From contig NZ_ML675585.1 in assembly GCF_007826885.1 (NCBI RefSeq), positions 80,454 to 144,453 of the forward strand: DNA of 64,000 nt, read 5' to 3'. Position 1 is the stretch's first letter. Every line of letters starts with the position of its first letter. This document shows, one piece after another, positions 35,095 to 45,064 of this stretch. Under the pieces are notes generated by a model. The model searched no databases and was not told the origin of the DNA. It was given only the letters and a program-made list of their open reading frames with translations. Both the position numbers and the translations under genes were made by a program. The stretch comes from Candidatus Nitrosocosmicus arcticus (GTDB lineage Archaea; Thermoproteota; Nitrososphaeria; Nitrososphaerales; Nitrososphaeraceae).

Positions 35095-37218
35095 CTACTC
35101 TTGAGACTTTGATAATGCAGACCATTTGGCTAATGAACTAGCTGCTATGCTCCAGGTATTTACCGATTGATAGACGGGCACATTATTCTCCTCTAATCTG
35201 TTCGCCATTTTTTGAGTAAATGGACCGCCCAATGCTCCAACAAGTATGGGCTTTTTCCCTTCCTTATTAAATTCAGCCAGAATATCGACTATTTTCTCCT
35301 CAAGTGGATCGTCTTGGAATACGAACCAGGGCATTACAATATCGACATTCGGGTCATCCATAAATGTCTGGATCGCAAATTTATAGTCGTCAGCATTTGC
35401 AGATCCTGTGACATCACATGGATTGCCGATTACGTAAGTAGCGGGATAATGAGACTTGAATGATTTCATACTTTCTTCACTTAGGTTAGCTACCTGTAAT
35501 CCCATTCTCTCAAATTGATCAATGGCTGCAATTATCGGCCCCGCACCATTCGTAACCATTGCAACTCTGTTTCCATTTGGTACCGGTTGCCATGAAAGGG
35601 CTTTGAGGGAAGCAGTCAGTTCATCGTAGCTGTCCACTGAAATTATGCCATTTTGTGAAAATGCACCCTTCACTACGCTGTAAGTTCCTCCAAGAGAGCC
35701 AGTGTGAGAAGCAGCTTGTTTAGCACCCCTTGTAGTTCGCCCATTTTTGAATACTATTATCGGCTTATTTCGGTCAGAAATTACCTTCTTAGCAGTGTTT
35801 ACAAACTTTCGGCCATCGCCCAAGCCTTCAACATATAATCCAATAACCTTGGTTTGTGGGTCCTCGGATAAATACCAAATCATGTCAGCTTCGTCTACAT
35901 CAGATCGGTTTCCATAAGAAACCATTTTACTCATTCCAAAAGGAAATGAATGTTCCATAAATGCGATGCCTATTGTTCCACTTTGCGACAAGAATGCCAC
36001 ATTGCCATTTTTAGGTCTAAGCATACGTTCATGCCCCTGGAACGCACAATCAAGCCTATTCTCGCCGTTAAACATACCAATGCAGTTTGGTCCAATAATC
36101 CTAATATTTAACTGAGATGACAATTCCTTAACTTGTTGTTCAATAACCGCTCTTTCCCCTCCTAACTCTTTCCCACCTCCGGAAATGATTACAACATTGT
36201 GGATTGATTTATCGCCACAAATCTTCAACAAATCAGGAACAAATTTTAAATCTACAGTAACAACTACTACGTCAATAGGATCCTTAATATCATTTAGACT
36301 CTTGTATGCTGGTACTCCCATTATTTCGGGGTAGCCTTTTGCGTTTACGGGATACACCTTCCCTTTATAGTCATGCTTTACCAATGTTTCCAGCACAGAG
36401 TTTCCTATCTTTCCTATTTCAGGGGAGGCCCCTATCAATGCGACAGATTTTGCATTAAAAAACAAATCTATGTTGGTTGAATTTGGTTCAGTTTTAGAAA
36501 CAACATCATATTTAGGACGTTCTGATAAAATAATCTTTGCATCAGCTACAAAATAACTGTCCGGATATACAATCATAGGATTGAAATCTATGCTTTCATA
36601 ATAAGGCGAAATATCGTATCCTAATTTTCCTATATTGAGTAAGGCAGTAGTCAACATTTCCATATCTATCGGATCTGAACCACGATATCCTTTTAACAGC
36701 ATTTTACCCTGAAGTTCTTCTATCATTTGTATTGCATCCTCTTTGGTAAGAGGGAGAACCCGAAACGAAACATCTTTGAATAATTCAGTGAAAATTCCTC
36801 CTAGTCCAACCATCATAACAGGGCCAAACTGGGGATCGTTTTGCAACCCAACAATCATCTCAACCCCTTTGGGGACCATTTTCTCGAGTAGGACCCCCTT
36901 TACATCATAATCCTTTGATAGTCTATCATACATATCATTAAATGCAGATTTAACAGATTCTTCATCTTTAAGATCAATCTTAACTCCTCCTACATCGGTT
37001 TTGTGCAAAATTTGTGGGGAGACTATTTTTGCCACTAATGGAAAACCCAATTTTCTTGCTTCAGTGACTGTTGAGCCAACATCCTTGACCAACGCAAACC
37101 TAGGAACGCTAATATTATATTCAGAAAGAATGCCTTTAGCAATTTCTTCAGTAATGACTTTGGTCTTATTCTTAAAAGAATCCTCAAATATCGATTTAAT
37201 TTTGTTTTGATCTGTCAA
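35095..37218 (-). CDS. ADP-forming acyl-CoA synthetase (3HP/4HB-cycle type)
   Basis: 707 residues, single-chain NDP-forming CoA ligase. An N-terminal ATP-grasp domain (about 1-225: [40 protein letters not shown]) is followed by a CoA-binding Rossmann domain ([20 protein letters not shown]). The ligase domain carries [16 protein letters not shown] [39 protein letters not shown] and the histidine loop [11 protein letters not shown]. In ammonia-oxidising archaea two such enzymes activate 3-hydroxypropionate and 4-hydroxybutyrate in carbon fixation at low energy cost. Which of the two this is cannot be told without comparison. The start is TTG at 37218. Confidence 0.9.
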   Translation of the reverse strand: MTDQNKIKSIFEDSFKNKTKVITEEIAKGILSEYNISVPRFALVKDVGSTVTEARKLGFPLVAKIVSPQILHKTDVGGVKIDLKDEESVKSAFNDMYDRLSKDYDVKGVLLEKMVPKGVEMIVGLQNDPQFGPVMMVGLGGIFTELFKDVSFRVLPLTKEDAIQMIEELQGKMLLKGYRGSDPIDMEMLTTALLNIGKLGYDISPYYESIDFNPMIVYPDSYFVADAKIILSERPKYDVVSKTEPNSTNIDLFFNAKSVALIGASPEIGKIGNSVLETLVKHDYKGKVYPVNAKGYPEIMGVPAYKSLNDIKDPIDVVVVTVDLKFVPDLLKICGDKSIHNVVIISGGGKELGGERAVIEQQVKELSSQLNIRIIGPNCIGMFNGENRLDCAFQGHERMLRPKNGNVAFLSQSGTIGIAFMEHSFPFGMSKMVSYGNRSDVDEADMIWYLSEDPQTKVIGLYVEGLGDGRKFVNTAKKVISDRNKPIIVFKNGRTTRGAKQAASHTGSLGGTYSVVKGAFSQNGIISVDSYDELTASLKALSWQPVPNGNRVAMVTNGAGPIIAAIDQFERMGLQVANLSEESMKSFKSHYPATYVIGNPCDVTGSANADDYKFAIQTFMDDPNVDIVMPWFVFQDDPLEEKIVDILAEFNKEGKKPILVGALGGPFTQKMANRLEENNVPVYQSVNTWSIAASSLAKWSALSKSQE

Positions 37219-37365
37219 TGAAGGTTCATTATTCGATTCGGTTTATAATTTTTCTTACTTTAAATCCTAAATTTTGAATTTATAGAAAGGAATTCATTTT
37301 TCGCTAAAACAAAGATCACTTTGATATTTTAGCAATGTGCATGATAAAGCAGAATCATGAAATGA

Positions 37366-38076
37366 TTATTTATAAGCAATCACAATTATGGCCCCTCCCA
37401 GCAGCTTTTTATTAAACTCTACCTTGGAAAATTTTTTTAATAACAAATCATTTAGCTCTTTGTTTCTTGGCCACCTAAGAAATGTACCGTATAGTGTACG
37501 AAAAGGTAATCCCTCCCTCCCAGCGGCTAAGAATGCCATGATTACAAGGAAATACTTTAGATAGAAGGATACAAGATAACGGGCCAAAAAATTATCAGGT
37601 TTTCCGAGATCAACAATTAATAACCTTCCATTTTTCTTTAAAACCCGGTGAATTTCTGCAAAGGAATCATTCAAAGCGATAGAATCTCTAATAGAATAAC
37701 CACATAGAACAGCATCAAATGTATTAGACCTGTAAGGAATCTTTTCAAAGATGCCACTACATAAAAAATAACTATTATTGTAATTCTTAAATTTGTTTTT
37801 GATTTTACCCAACATTTCAGGAATAGGATCATAAAAATTTATAGTTACATTCTCAGAGACGAAATCCAGAACTAGTTTTGACATGTTGCCATATCCAGAG
37901 CCCGCATCTAGTACATGATCTCCAGGGAAAACGCTTTTCCTTATTCCTTCTTTTCGAAACTGATTGTCTTTTCCCAATGAAATAGCACTATTTACCTTAT
38001 CGTAAACAGGAATAATATTCCTAAGTACCTTAATCACTTCTTTCCAATATAAATTGCCTAATCCAATATCCTTCAA
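37366..38076 (-). CDS. SAM-dependent methyltransferase (UbiE-like)
   Basis: 236 residues. The class I methyltransferase motif I, VLDAGSGYGNMSKLVLDF, lies near residue 53, and the later motifs VLCGYSIRDSIALNDSFAEI and RLLIVDLGKPDNFLARYLVS match the UbiE/MenG layout. An aromatic, hydrophobic stretch (FYLKYFLVIMAFLAAGREGL) suggests action on a lipid-soluble quinone. It may methylate the menaquinone ring, but the substrate is inferred. Read from a TTG at 38076, divergent from the Cgi121 gene with 26 bases between. Confidence 0.85.
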   Translation of the reverse strand: MKDIGLGNLYWKEVIKVLRNIIPVYDKVNSAISLGKDNQFRKEGIRKSVFPGDHVLDAGSGYGNMSKLVLDFVSENVTINFYDPIPEMLGKIKNKFKNYNNSYFLCSGIFEKIPYRSNTFDAVLCGYSIRDSIALNDSFAEIHRVLKKNGRLLIVDLGKPDNFLARYLVSFYLKYFLVIMAFLAAGREGLPFRTLYGTFLRWPRNKELNDLLLKKFSKVEFNKKLLGGAIIVIAYK

Positions 38077-38102
38077 TGTAAAAAGTATAAGAAAACCAGA
38101 TA

Positions 38103-38729
38103 TTGAATTTTTGTATCAGCCCAGATCATAAAGCTATTAGTCAAGAAGTCATCAATAGACTTGGAGTGGAGGTCGGGGACAACAAGAGGATCATTAGCCT
38201 GGATACCTTAAAATCAATTATCGTGGGATTTTCCTTTTTTGACACGGATGTAAGAAGGGTCTATGACGAGCTAAAATCAGAAGATAAAACTATCAACATA
38301 ATATTTGTTAATTCAAAATTGGTTTATGGGTGGGACCATGTACTGGGAATCTTAAAGATAATTAACGAGGAGGAAAAAAGAAATATCAAATCGGGCATAA
38401 AAAACGTCGAAATTGAATTTTTACTTAGAATATGCTACACAAATCAAATAAAAGATGCCCTAGAAGCAAACTTTGGAGATAGCAAAAATAAAACTTTTGT
38501 CGTAGTATTGATTTCTAAATTTGGAGACAATTTGAGTAATACTCTCGGTACTCTCATGTCCTACGGTTTTGAAGATAGTAACTTGGTAGTTTCTAATACC
38601 ACCAAGAAGGACTACATCCTCAATTGCTTCTTTAAAGACAAATTCAAAGGCAATTCATATTTATTATTAAATAATGAAGAAAAATATTTGAAATTCCTTG
38701 TTGAGAAAGCAGCGATATCCCTAAATTAA
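38103..38729 (+). CDS. cgi121: KEOPS complex subunit Cgi121
   Basis: 208 residues read from TTG at 38103. The core VNSKLVYGWDHVLGILKIIN, VEIEFLLRICYTNQIKDALE and ANFGDSKNKTFVVVLIS matches Cgi121/TPRKB. This KEOPS subunit binds the 3' end of tRNA during threonylcarbamoylation of A37 (t6A). A C-terminal region of about 60 residues goes beyond the minimal Cgi121 fold. TsaC, which makes the threonylcarbamoyl-adenylate for the same pathway, is encoded about 0.6 kb away. The other KEOPS subunits are not in the window. Confidence 0.8.
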   Translation: MNFCISPDHKAISQEVINRLGVEVGDNKRIISLDTLKSIIVGFSFFDTDVRRVYDELKSEDKTINIIFVNSKLVYGWDHVLGILKIINEEEKRNIKSGIKNVEIEFLLRICYTNQIKDALEANFGDSKNKTFVVVLISKFGDNLSNTLGTLMSYGFEDSNLVVSNTTKKDYILNCFFKDKFKGNSYLLLNNEEKYLKFLVEKAAISLN

Positions 38730-38780
38730 GTGATGTTGGAATTGAGACTGCATTCTTGTTACCATAATTTAATTTAACCC

Positions 38781-39308
38781 CTATTCTGAAACCCTTTTTT
38801 CAGTCATCGAACTAAACATCATCTCGGAGTTGATAACAGATATTCCTGAATATTTCCCAATAATCTCCACAAGCAGAATCCATACAGGATTGGTTAAATT
38901 TACAGGATAATTCAAATGAGGTCCCACTGAGTCTATAATGTCTTTTTTACTTAATTTGGTATGTCTTTTTTCAACCAGAATTTTTACAGGTCCATTGTTA
39001 ACAATTTTCTCTTTAGCCAAATTGAGCAAACAATTTCTAATTTCTCCGACCTCGGTTAACACCACCTTCTGAATGGGAACAAATCTTAGCAAATTCCGAA
39101 TCTCCCATGGTGAATCTTTTAGCTTTGCCCTCAAAAATGGTACAAAAAGCTCTGAATCCTTTGAAGATTTTCCCACAATAAGTCCCGAAATATTAGTTTC
39201 GTGTACTTCCACTGTGGTTTCCCCAAAGTCGTAATAGAGCCCTCCTAGTTCGTCCATTAAGTCTTCCTCCTTGTATCTATATGTTGTTGCAAGAAAATTG
39301 AATATCAT
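38781..39308 (-). CDS. THUMP-domain protein (Tan1-like)
   Basis: 175 residues starting MIFNFLATTYRYKEEDLMDE. The layout (SPWEIRNLLRFVPIQKVVLT, KILVEKRHTKLSKKDIIDSV, YPVNLTNPVWILLVEIIGKY) matches the THUMP-containing Tan1 family. In eukaryotes this is the adaptor for N4-acetylcytidine in tRNA. It lacks any catalytic domain, so it is probably an RNA-binding adaptor. It ends beside Cgi121 and precedes TsaC on the same strand, 12 bases from it, giving a local tRNA-modification group. Confidence 0.8.
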   Translation of the reverse strand: MIFNFLATTYRYKEEDLMDELGGLYYDFGETTVEVHETNISGLIVGKSSKDSELFVPFLRAKLKDSPWEIRNLLRFVPIQKVVLTEVGEIRNCLLNLAKEKIVNNGPVKILVEKRHTKLSKKDIIDSVGPHLNYPVNLTNPVWILLVEIIGKYSGISVINSEMMFSSMTEKRVSE

Positions 39309-39319
39309 TATTTACTCCG

Positions 39320-39949
39320 CTATACATTCCTCAGAGCCGCTAGGATTTTTTCCTTTGGAATCGCACCTTCCCTAATTATTTCAGGAAATCCCGATCCTGA
39401 AACATCCACTATAGTTGATCCACTATCGTTGCCAGATAATATTTCGTTACGAATTATGGCATCGCATTTACCCAAGATAGTTTTATCAATGTCTTCTAAT
39501 CTCGTTGATGGAAGTTTTTTTGATAAGTTGGCGCTCGTTCCCACTAATAATTTAGATCTAGTCATGCTTATTAGATCTAAGATGCATGGACTGTTAGGAA
39601 TACGTAATCCAATAGTATTATTATCATTGTTAATCACATATTTAGACAACCCATGGTTTTCTTTCAATTTTAGAATTAGAGTCAACTTTCCAGGCCAAAA
39701 TAATTTGTAGAGTGTACTGGCTTGAGAAGTTATATGAGAAATTCTTGAGACCATTCTCCAGTCATGTGTCAGTACTGGTAGCGATTTTTCCAATGGTCTT
39801 TCTTTGATACCATATAATCGTAAAACCGATTTATCCATTGTGGGATCGCAACCTATACCAAAAACAGTGTCAGTGGGATAGACAACCACGCCCCCATTAT
39901 CAATAATTTCAGCGCATTTCTCAAGGTCGTCAAGTTTACTGCAATCCAT
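39320..39949 (-). CDS. tsaC: Threonylcarbamoyl-AMP synthase
   Basis: Sua5/YrdC/TsaC family: makes threonylcarbamoyl-AMP from threonine, bicarbonate and ATP, the first step of t6A37 formation in tRNA. From the ATG at 39949 (209 residues) it shows GGVVVYPTDTVFGIGCDP, the KERPLEKSLPVL loop and the later IGLRIPNSPCILDLI and TSANLSKKLPSTRLEDI. The length is that of the short TsaC form without the Sua5 domain. A TTG four codons upstream is also possible. Neighbour to THUMP and Cgi121 genes. Confidence 0.96.
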   Translation of the reverse strand: MDCSKLDDLEKCAEIIDNGGVVVYPTDTVFGIGCDPTMDKSVLRLYGIKERPLEKSLPVLTHDWRMVSRISHITSQASTLYKLFWPGKLTLILKLKENHGLSKYVINNDNNTIGLRIPNSPCILDLISMTRSKLLVGTSANLSKKLPSTRLEDIDKTILGKCDAIIRNEILSGNDSGSTIVDVSGSGFPEIIREGAIPKEKILAALRNV

Positions 39950-40026
39950 ATAATAGACCAATATGTTAGTGAACTTGCAATTTCAATTTAACCTAACCTA
40001 TTAGCCTTTACCTTAAAGTAAAAATT

Positions 40027-40802
40027 TTGAATACATTTGTTTTAGAAAAGCATATACAGTTATTTTGGTATAGATTGTTAAGAAAATGCGATATCGATGT
40101 TTTGGGATATGAAAACTATGACAAGATAGTAGGAATGTATAACCAATTCAAGATTCAAAATTTAAAGACATTAGATAGGAGCATTCGATCATCAGAGACG
40201 TGCAAAAAGCCGATAACTATTGTTTTTTGGGATATTAGGGGGTTTTCAAAGTTTACAAAGATGTTTTATTCGTTGGATAGCGAATATCCTGTTAGAATTC
40301 TTAGAAGGATATTACAAGATTGCAAGGTGCATAATTGCACATAATGATGAGTATGGGACAAAACAATCGGAGATGGCACCATGTCTTGGTTTGGGTTCTT
40401 GGGAAAAATGTAGTAACTAGGACTATTGATAAGGATGATGGAGCCTTTGATGCTATAAATGCTGCAATTGAACTTAGAAATAGCTTCCAGAATTTAAAGT
40501 ACAAGATGATATCAGATCGTAAAATAGATGGAATCAACTTAGACTTTAACATAAAGTGTGGTATTATTACGAGCCCCGCTTAGATTGGCCTTGTCTACGA
40601 TCGGTTTACAGCCATGGGAACAAATGTTAATATTGCTCGTAGGCTCCAATAATTTGCGAAAAGTAGTCAAATAATTATTTCAAACACAACAATGGAAAAC
40701 ACATGTTCAAAAGGTTTTGATTTTAGGAGAATTTCTGTAGATTCGAATAATCCTATAAAATCATTTGAAGACATCGATTGTTGTTTTGAGATTTTATTCT
40801 AA
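40027..40802 (+). pseudogene. Class III adenylate/guanylate cyclase, broken
   Basis: The catalytic domain can be followed through three frames. Frame 1 holds ITIVFWDIRGFSKFTKMF (metal-binding Asp and the F-x-x-F segment). A shift near 40300 leads to LEGYYKIARCIIAHNDEYGT. A second shift near 40365 leads to KTIGDGTMSWFGFLGKNVVT, then DGAFDAINAAIELRNSF. Two in-frame stops follow, at 40582-40584 (after KCGIITSPA) and after TAMGTNVNIARRLQ (about 40651). The frame ends at 40800-40802. Two frameshifts plus two stops make it a clear pseudogene. Nothing suggests an active remnant. The N-terminal 60 residues are unlike known sensor domains. Confidence 0.85.
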
Positions 40803-40934
40803 AGAAGAGAAAAGGAGATCAGAAGCATTGTCCGACAGTTTTTTATGATACCAACTAACTTTCTCAAATGTAGAATAACAAAAGTATTTTTATTTGAAAG
40901 TGTACTATAACTTCAATTAATAACACAGATTAAA

Positions 40935-41546
40935 ATGATAGAAAAAGAGAGTTTAAAGGGAAAGGGTATAAACGAGGTTTATCTTAGCGAAAACAGGGCT
41001 GAATTTGATAGCACTGTTAATGGTTATTACAGGCTGATTGGTGGTGAGAATGGCAATTACGACCAAGAAACCAGTAGGAGGCTACGGGCATTTGGGGAAG
41101 AATTGTTTAAAAAGAGATCGTATGAGAAATTCACTGCCTTTAAGGCAGATCATGATGATATGATAATTGGAAATCATTTGAGATTATTCTCATTTTGTGA
41201 ACATCATTTGCTTCCATTTTTTGGGGAGGTTGCGATAGGATATATTCCAAATCACAAAATATTTGGGCTTTCAAAATTCCAGCGACTGGTGGACAAAGTA
41301 TCTTCTAGACCTCAACTTCAAGAGAGACTCACCTACCAAATTCTTGAGGAAATCAAAAATAGACTCGAACCTAAAGGCGTAGGCGTTGTTATAAAGGCTA
41401 TTCATACGTGCGTTTTTGCAAGGGGCACGCAATCAAGTTCAGCAGAATTTACAACCTCAGCAGTCGACGGGATTTTCAAGGAAAACATCAACACAAAGCA
41501 GGAGTTCTTTTCAATAATAAATTCTGACGGTAGACTCAGACTGTGA
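40935..41546 (+). CDS. folE: GTP cyclohydrolase I
   Basis: Converts GTP to dihydroneopterin triphosphate, first step of tetrahydropterin or folate-type cofactor synthesis. The 203-residue product has the zinc ligands Cys88 and His91 in SFCEHHLLPFFG and Cys159 in IHTCVFARGTQ, as well as YIPNHKIFGLSKFQRLVD. This is the type IA family. The length and N-terminal helices are normal. Upstream DNA (40803-40934) is the only spacer after the broken cyclase. The pterin dehydratase that would recycle its downstream product is frameshifted at 3.9-4.2 kb. Confidence 0.97.
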   Translation: MIEKESLKGKGINEVYLSENRAEFDSTVNGYYRLIGGENGNYDQETSRRLRAFGEELFKKRSYEKFTAFKADHDDMIIGNHLRLFSFCEHHLLPFFGEVAIGYIPNHKIFGLSKFQRLVDKVSSRPQLQERLTYQILEEIKNRLEPKGVGVVIKAIHTCVFARGTQSSSAEFTTSAVDGIFKENINTKQEFFSIINSDGRLRL

Positions 41547-41745
41547 CATCCAGATTTATTAGATAAGAATTTAGACATAATTTTATATACACGCCCGGTC
41601 CGTAACCTAGTAACTTCTACTAAAATAGTTGTGATACGGAATCATATTTAATTTTGGTAATTTCGTGGTGCATATATCATTTGGACACTATATTTAAGTC
41701 TACGATATATTTTAATTAGATAGGAGAGCGAGAAAATCTAAATTG

Positions 41746-42564
41746 ATGTCTGCGGCCGCCAATGATGCAAATATAGAGTATATTGACTGGAATAATGCTT
41801 TTGAAATTTTAGATAAGGCTTATAAACTTGGTATTTTTGTCCTAATAATTGGTCCAAAAGGAACTGGCAAAACCACACTAGTTAGAAAATTCGCTGCTCA
41901 GGTAAATAAAGAACTATCCTCAGTAAATTTTAGCCTCAGGACTAGAGAATCACACCTAATTGGAACTAACACAATTGATAATGGTCAGATAAATTTTGTA
42001 AACGGAGTTTTGGTTCATTCTATGACTCAAGGGGATTTATTATACCTAGATGAGCTTAACGCGGCCGAACCGGACGTGCTGCTTCGACTGGACGAGGCTT
42101 TAGACGACAGAAAACAGATTGTTTTGAAAGAATTTCATGGACAGACTATAAAGGCAGCGGAAAACTGGTTTGTAATTGCGACCATCAATCCATTATCGCA
42201 TGTTGGAACAAAAGAACTTCCACCACAGATTCTAAGCAGATTCCCAATTAGAATAATGCTGGATTACCCTCCAGAAGATACTGAAATGGATATTATCAAA
42301 AAACATGTTAAGGTAAGTAATCAGCACGATGAAGAAAATATTAAAAGTGCAATAAAATTGGCTCACAATCTTCGAAAGGCAGCTTCTCTTGAAGAAATCT
42401 TTTATAGCCCTAGTTTGAGAGAAACGATTGCTTTTTCGAAATTGGTAACGAACAATACGAATGCAAAAGAAGCAGCTGAAATTGTTTTTGCAAACGTTTA
42501 CCATCAATGGGGCGAAATTGAGTACCGAAAGGTAATGGATATAATCGCTTCTATATTCATTTAA
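41746..42564 (+). CDS. MoxR/NorQ-type AAA+ ATPase (first pair)
   Basis: 272 residues from the ATG at 41746. A compact AAA+ module with Walker A GPKGTGKTT (near residues 36-44), Walker B DLLYLDELNAAEPDVLLRLD, sensor 1 FVIATINPLSHVGTKELPP and an arginine-finger-like LSRFPI. These are hallmarks of the CbbQ/NorQ/GvpN and MoxR clade, chaperones that remodel or activate metal-containing enzymes. The VWA partner follows 16 bases downstream. The client is unknown. A purine-rich TAGGAGAGCGAG lies 14 bases ahead of the start. Confidence 0.9.
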   Translation: MSAAANDANIEYIDWNNAFEILDKAYKLGIFVLIIGPKGTGKTTLVRKFAAQVNKELSSVNFSLRTRESHLIGTNTIDNGQINFVNGVLVHSMTQGDLLYLDELNAAEPDVLLRLDEALDDRKQIVLKEFHGQTIKAAENWFVIATINPLSHVGTKELPPQILSRFPIRIMLDYPPEDTEMDIIKKHVKVSNQHDEENIKSAIKLAHNLRKAASLEEIFYSPSLRETIAFSKLVTNNTNAKEAAEIVFANVYHQWGEIEYRKVMDIIASIFI

Positions 42565-42580
42565 TTTATGTTGACAAAGT

Positions 42581-44353
42581 ATGTCTATTTTTTGGAACAT
42601 AAAAGACAATGGTAATAATTCAAGACCTGTGGAATCTAATGATCAATATAATGATGAATCCTCTGATAAGAAAGTAAAAAGCAAGGTATACAAGAAGAGG
42701 TCCGAATCGTTTTTAAGATTTGATGATCTAGATCTGGAGAATATCCACATCAGAAATGATGTATTGCTTGAGATTGCTACATTCTTATCTAGACGGTGGT
42801 CAGATAATTCTGAATCAACTATTCATATTTCAAGAGATGGAAAAATCTCGACTAATTTAGACAAGAAAAGAATCACCCTTCCTGGATTAGATTATTTCTT
42901 TGGTAATATTTTTCAAAAGTACAGACAATGGCGAACATTACTATGGTATGAATCAGTCAGATTAAAATATTCATTTAAGATTTTTGATACCGACGTCGTC
43001 TTTGGGTTTGTATTTAACATTTTGGAGACAAAACGGATAGAAATATTGGGATTAGAAGAGTGGAAAGGTATGATAAAAGAAATTATATACTGCGAAGGGC
43101 TATCCTGGCACAACAAACTACTACTGAATTCACTACATGGGAAAAACAAAGTTTTAGAAGCATTTTCTCAGTTCTTTTTGACAGGATATATAAAGGGTGA
43201 ACTCTATGGTGGAGAAAATGAAAGAGTAATAAACGCATCAGAATATGCACACGGAATTTTGAGAGATTATATAAAAAATTTTAAACTAAATAACAAAACT
43301 TATGACCCAATTAAGGACCAAAAGTGGTTAGAATATGAAACAAGAAAGATAATTAAAATCCTTCAAGTTGATTCACTGATGTCGGTCCCACCCATCCCTA
43401 TTCTGATGCCAAGGAGCAAAGTAGGGCTTTCGATGAAACAGGAGGAAATACTATCACAAATTGAAAAATTAGTGAGGACAAAGACCAAGGAGATTGAAAT
43501 AGAGAAATTAAAAAAAGAAATTGTCCAGGGCGATGATATCAACGAAGAGTTTAGAATAATAGTCAATGAGAGCAAGAAAAATGATAACAAAGGTTTTGAA
43601 ACAACTGAAAACCTTTCCATTGTAATCCCAGACAACACTGGTGTTGATGAAATTGCCATTTATGATTTTGATTTAATTAACAAGGTGAAAACGGCCCTTA
43701 AGGAATGGAAAACCGGATGGAAAGAAAAATATGATTTTAACGGAGACGAAATAGAGATTGAAAACTACATTGAAAAGCAGCCAAAAGTTTTCATCAGTGA
43801 TAAGAAAATTGCTATAAATGTAAAAATATCGGTACTTTTGGACCTTTCAAGCAGTATAGAGGACAATGAAATGGAGTACAAAAAAGCCACAGTTGCACTA
43901 TGTGAGGGATTAGAATATCTAGGAATTAAATTTTCTATATATGCTTTTAATACAGAATCTAGAACGGTTAAATGTTGGGTTATTAAACCACCAACGGCAA
44001 GATGGGGATCCATATATGCAAGAAGACTTATGCAAGTAAAACCAGTAGGAGGAACGCCCTTGGCAGAGATCTACAAGATCCTTCAGCCAAGCATTAGTGC
44101 ATTTAAACCAGATATTTTCGTAACACTTACGGACGGTGAACCCTCAGATATGGATGCTGTGCGTTCAATAGTCCTGTCTTACAAGAGAAGTGGTGTGGAA
44201 ATGATTGCTATAGGTTTGGGAGCTGATTTGGGAGACGCGATAGGAATTGGATATAATTTGAAATACCTCAACTATCAAAGAATTTTAACATTATCAAAAA
44301 AGAGGTTGCAGGATTTACCTAAAAAAGTTTTGGGACTTTTAACTACAGAATGA
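42581..44353 (+). CDS. VWA-domain protein, NorD/CoxE-like (first pair)
   Basis: 590 residues. Residues 1-400 are a helical, basic region without known domain. The C-terminal VWA domain begins KIAINVKISVLLDLSSSIED and has a complete MIDAS: DLSSS, the Thr in GGTPLAEIYKIL, and the Asp of LTDGEPSDMDAV. Partner of the preceding AAA+ ATPase, as in NorQ-NorD and CbbQ-CbbO. Such pairs insert metals or activate oxidoreductases or carboxylases. No obvious client gene (NOR, RuBisCO) is adjacent, so the client may be encoded elsewhere. The 3' end is convergent with the transaldolase gene. Confidence 0.88.
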   Translation: MSIFWNIKDNGNNSRPVESNDQYNDESSDKKVKSKVYKKRSESFLRFDDLDLENIHIRNDVLLEIATFLSRRWSDNSESTIHISRDGKISTNLDKKRITLPGLDYFFGNIFQKYRQWRTLLWYESVRLKYSFKIFDTDVVFGFVFNILETKRIEILGLEEWKGMIKEIIYCEGLSWHNKLLLNSLHGKNKVLEAFSQFFLTGYIKGELYGGENERVINASEYAHGILRDYIKNFKLNNKTYDPIKDQKWLEYETRKIIKILQVDSLMSVPPIPILMPRSKVGLSMKQEEILSQIEKLVRTKTKEIEIEKLKKEIVQGDDINEEFRIIVNESKKNDNKGFETTENLSIVIPDNTGVDEIAIYDFDLINKVKTALKEWKTGWKEKYDFNGDEIEIENYIEKQPKVFISDKKIAINVKISVLLDLSSSIEDNEMEYKKATVALCEGLEYLGIKFSIYAFNTESRTVKCWVIKPPTARWGSIYARRLMQVKPVGGTPLAEIYKILQPSISAFKPDIFVTLTDGEPSDMDAVRSIVLSYKRSGVEMIAIGLGADLGDAIGIGYNLKYLNYQRILTLSKKRLQDLPKKVLGLLTTE

Positions 44354-44398
44354 TGTAATACTATAAAAGGGATCAAAAAAAATAAAATGATAAATAAA

Positions 44399-45064
44399 TT
44401 AGAATCCAAGATCAGGGTTATCTTTCTCTAGTTTTTTCCAATCCGACAAGAATGAATCCAGGCCCTTGTCTGTCAGTGGATGGCGTATCATCTTGTCTAA
44501 GATGTCTGGTGGAAGAGTAACGACGTCTGCACCCATTTTTGCCGCTTCGATCACATGTAATGGATGACGAACACTAGCCACCAATAACTGGGTTGAGATA
44601 TCGTAACTAGCAAATATTTGAACAATTTCACTTACCAGATTCAGACCCTCAGTTCCAATATCATCTAACCGGCCAATAAACGGACTTACATAAGTAGCTC
44701 CGGCTTTTGCAGCTAATAACGCTTGATTTGCAGAAAAAATGAGGGTCACATTAGTTTTTATGCCCTTTTTGGTTAGGGCATGCACAACTTTTAGCCCATC
44801 CAGGGTCATAGGAATCTTTACAACCACATTTTCCCCATACTTTGCTAATTTCAACGACTCTTCCATCATCTTATCAAAGTTAGTCGCAACTACTTCAAGG
44901 CTTACTGGTCCCTTCACAATCTCTACGATTTTCTTCATGGTTTTAATGGGGTTGCCTTTTTCTTTTGAAAGTAATGTTGGGTTGGTAGTGATACCATCTA
45001 CGACCCCTAATTCATCGTATTTTTCTATAGATTCAACATTAGCAGTATCTAAGAAGATTTTCAT
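44399..45064 (-). CDS. tal: Transaldolase (small TalC/fructose-6-phosphate aldolase type)
   Basis: 221 residues starting [20 protein letters not shown], the signature of the short transaldolase family. The Schiff-base lysine lies in [20 protein letters not shown], and [20 protein letters not shown] plus [13 protein letters not shown] complete the barrel. It works in the non-oxidative pentose phosphate pathway; some members are fructose-6-phosphate aldolases, which cannot be excluded by eye. Its start overlaps the stop of the transketolase C-terminal gene by four bases, giving an operon with the two transketolase genes. Confidence 0.94.
   Translation of the reverse strand: MKIFLDTANVESIEKYDELGVVDGITTNPTLLSKEKGNPIKTMKKIVEIVKGPVSLEVVATNFDKMMEESLKLAKYGENVVVKIPMTLDGLKVVHALTKKGIKTNVTLIFSANQALLAAKAGATYVSPFIGRLDDIGTEGLNLVSEIVQIFASYDISTQLLVASVRHPLHVIEAAKMGADVVTLPPDILDKMIRHPLTDKGLDSFLSDWKKLEKDNPDLGF

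Noticed and set aside
40220..40583. Two further plus-strand frames after the first cyclase frame, seen as separate small genes
   Set aside because: They are the continuation of one cyclase domain in shifted frames, not independent genes.
41586..41602. CCCGGTCC near 41590 as a further att-like copy
   Set aside because: Only eight bases match the tRNA end, the flanks differ, and no duplicated segment is associated.
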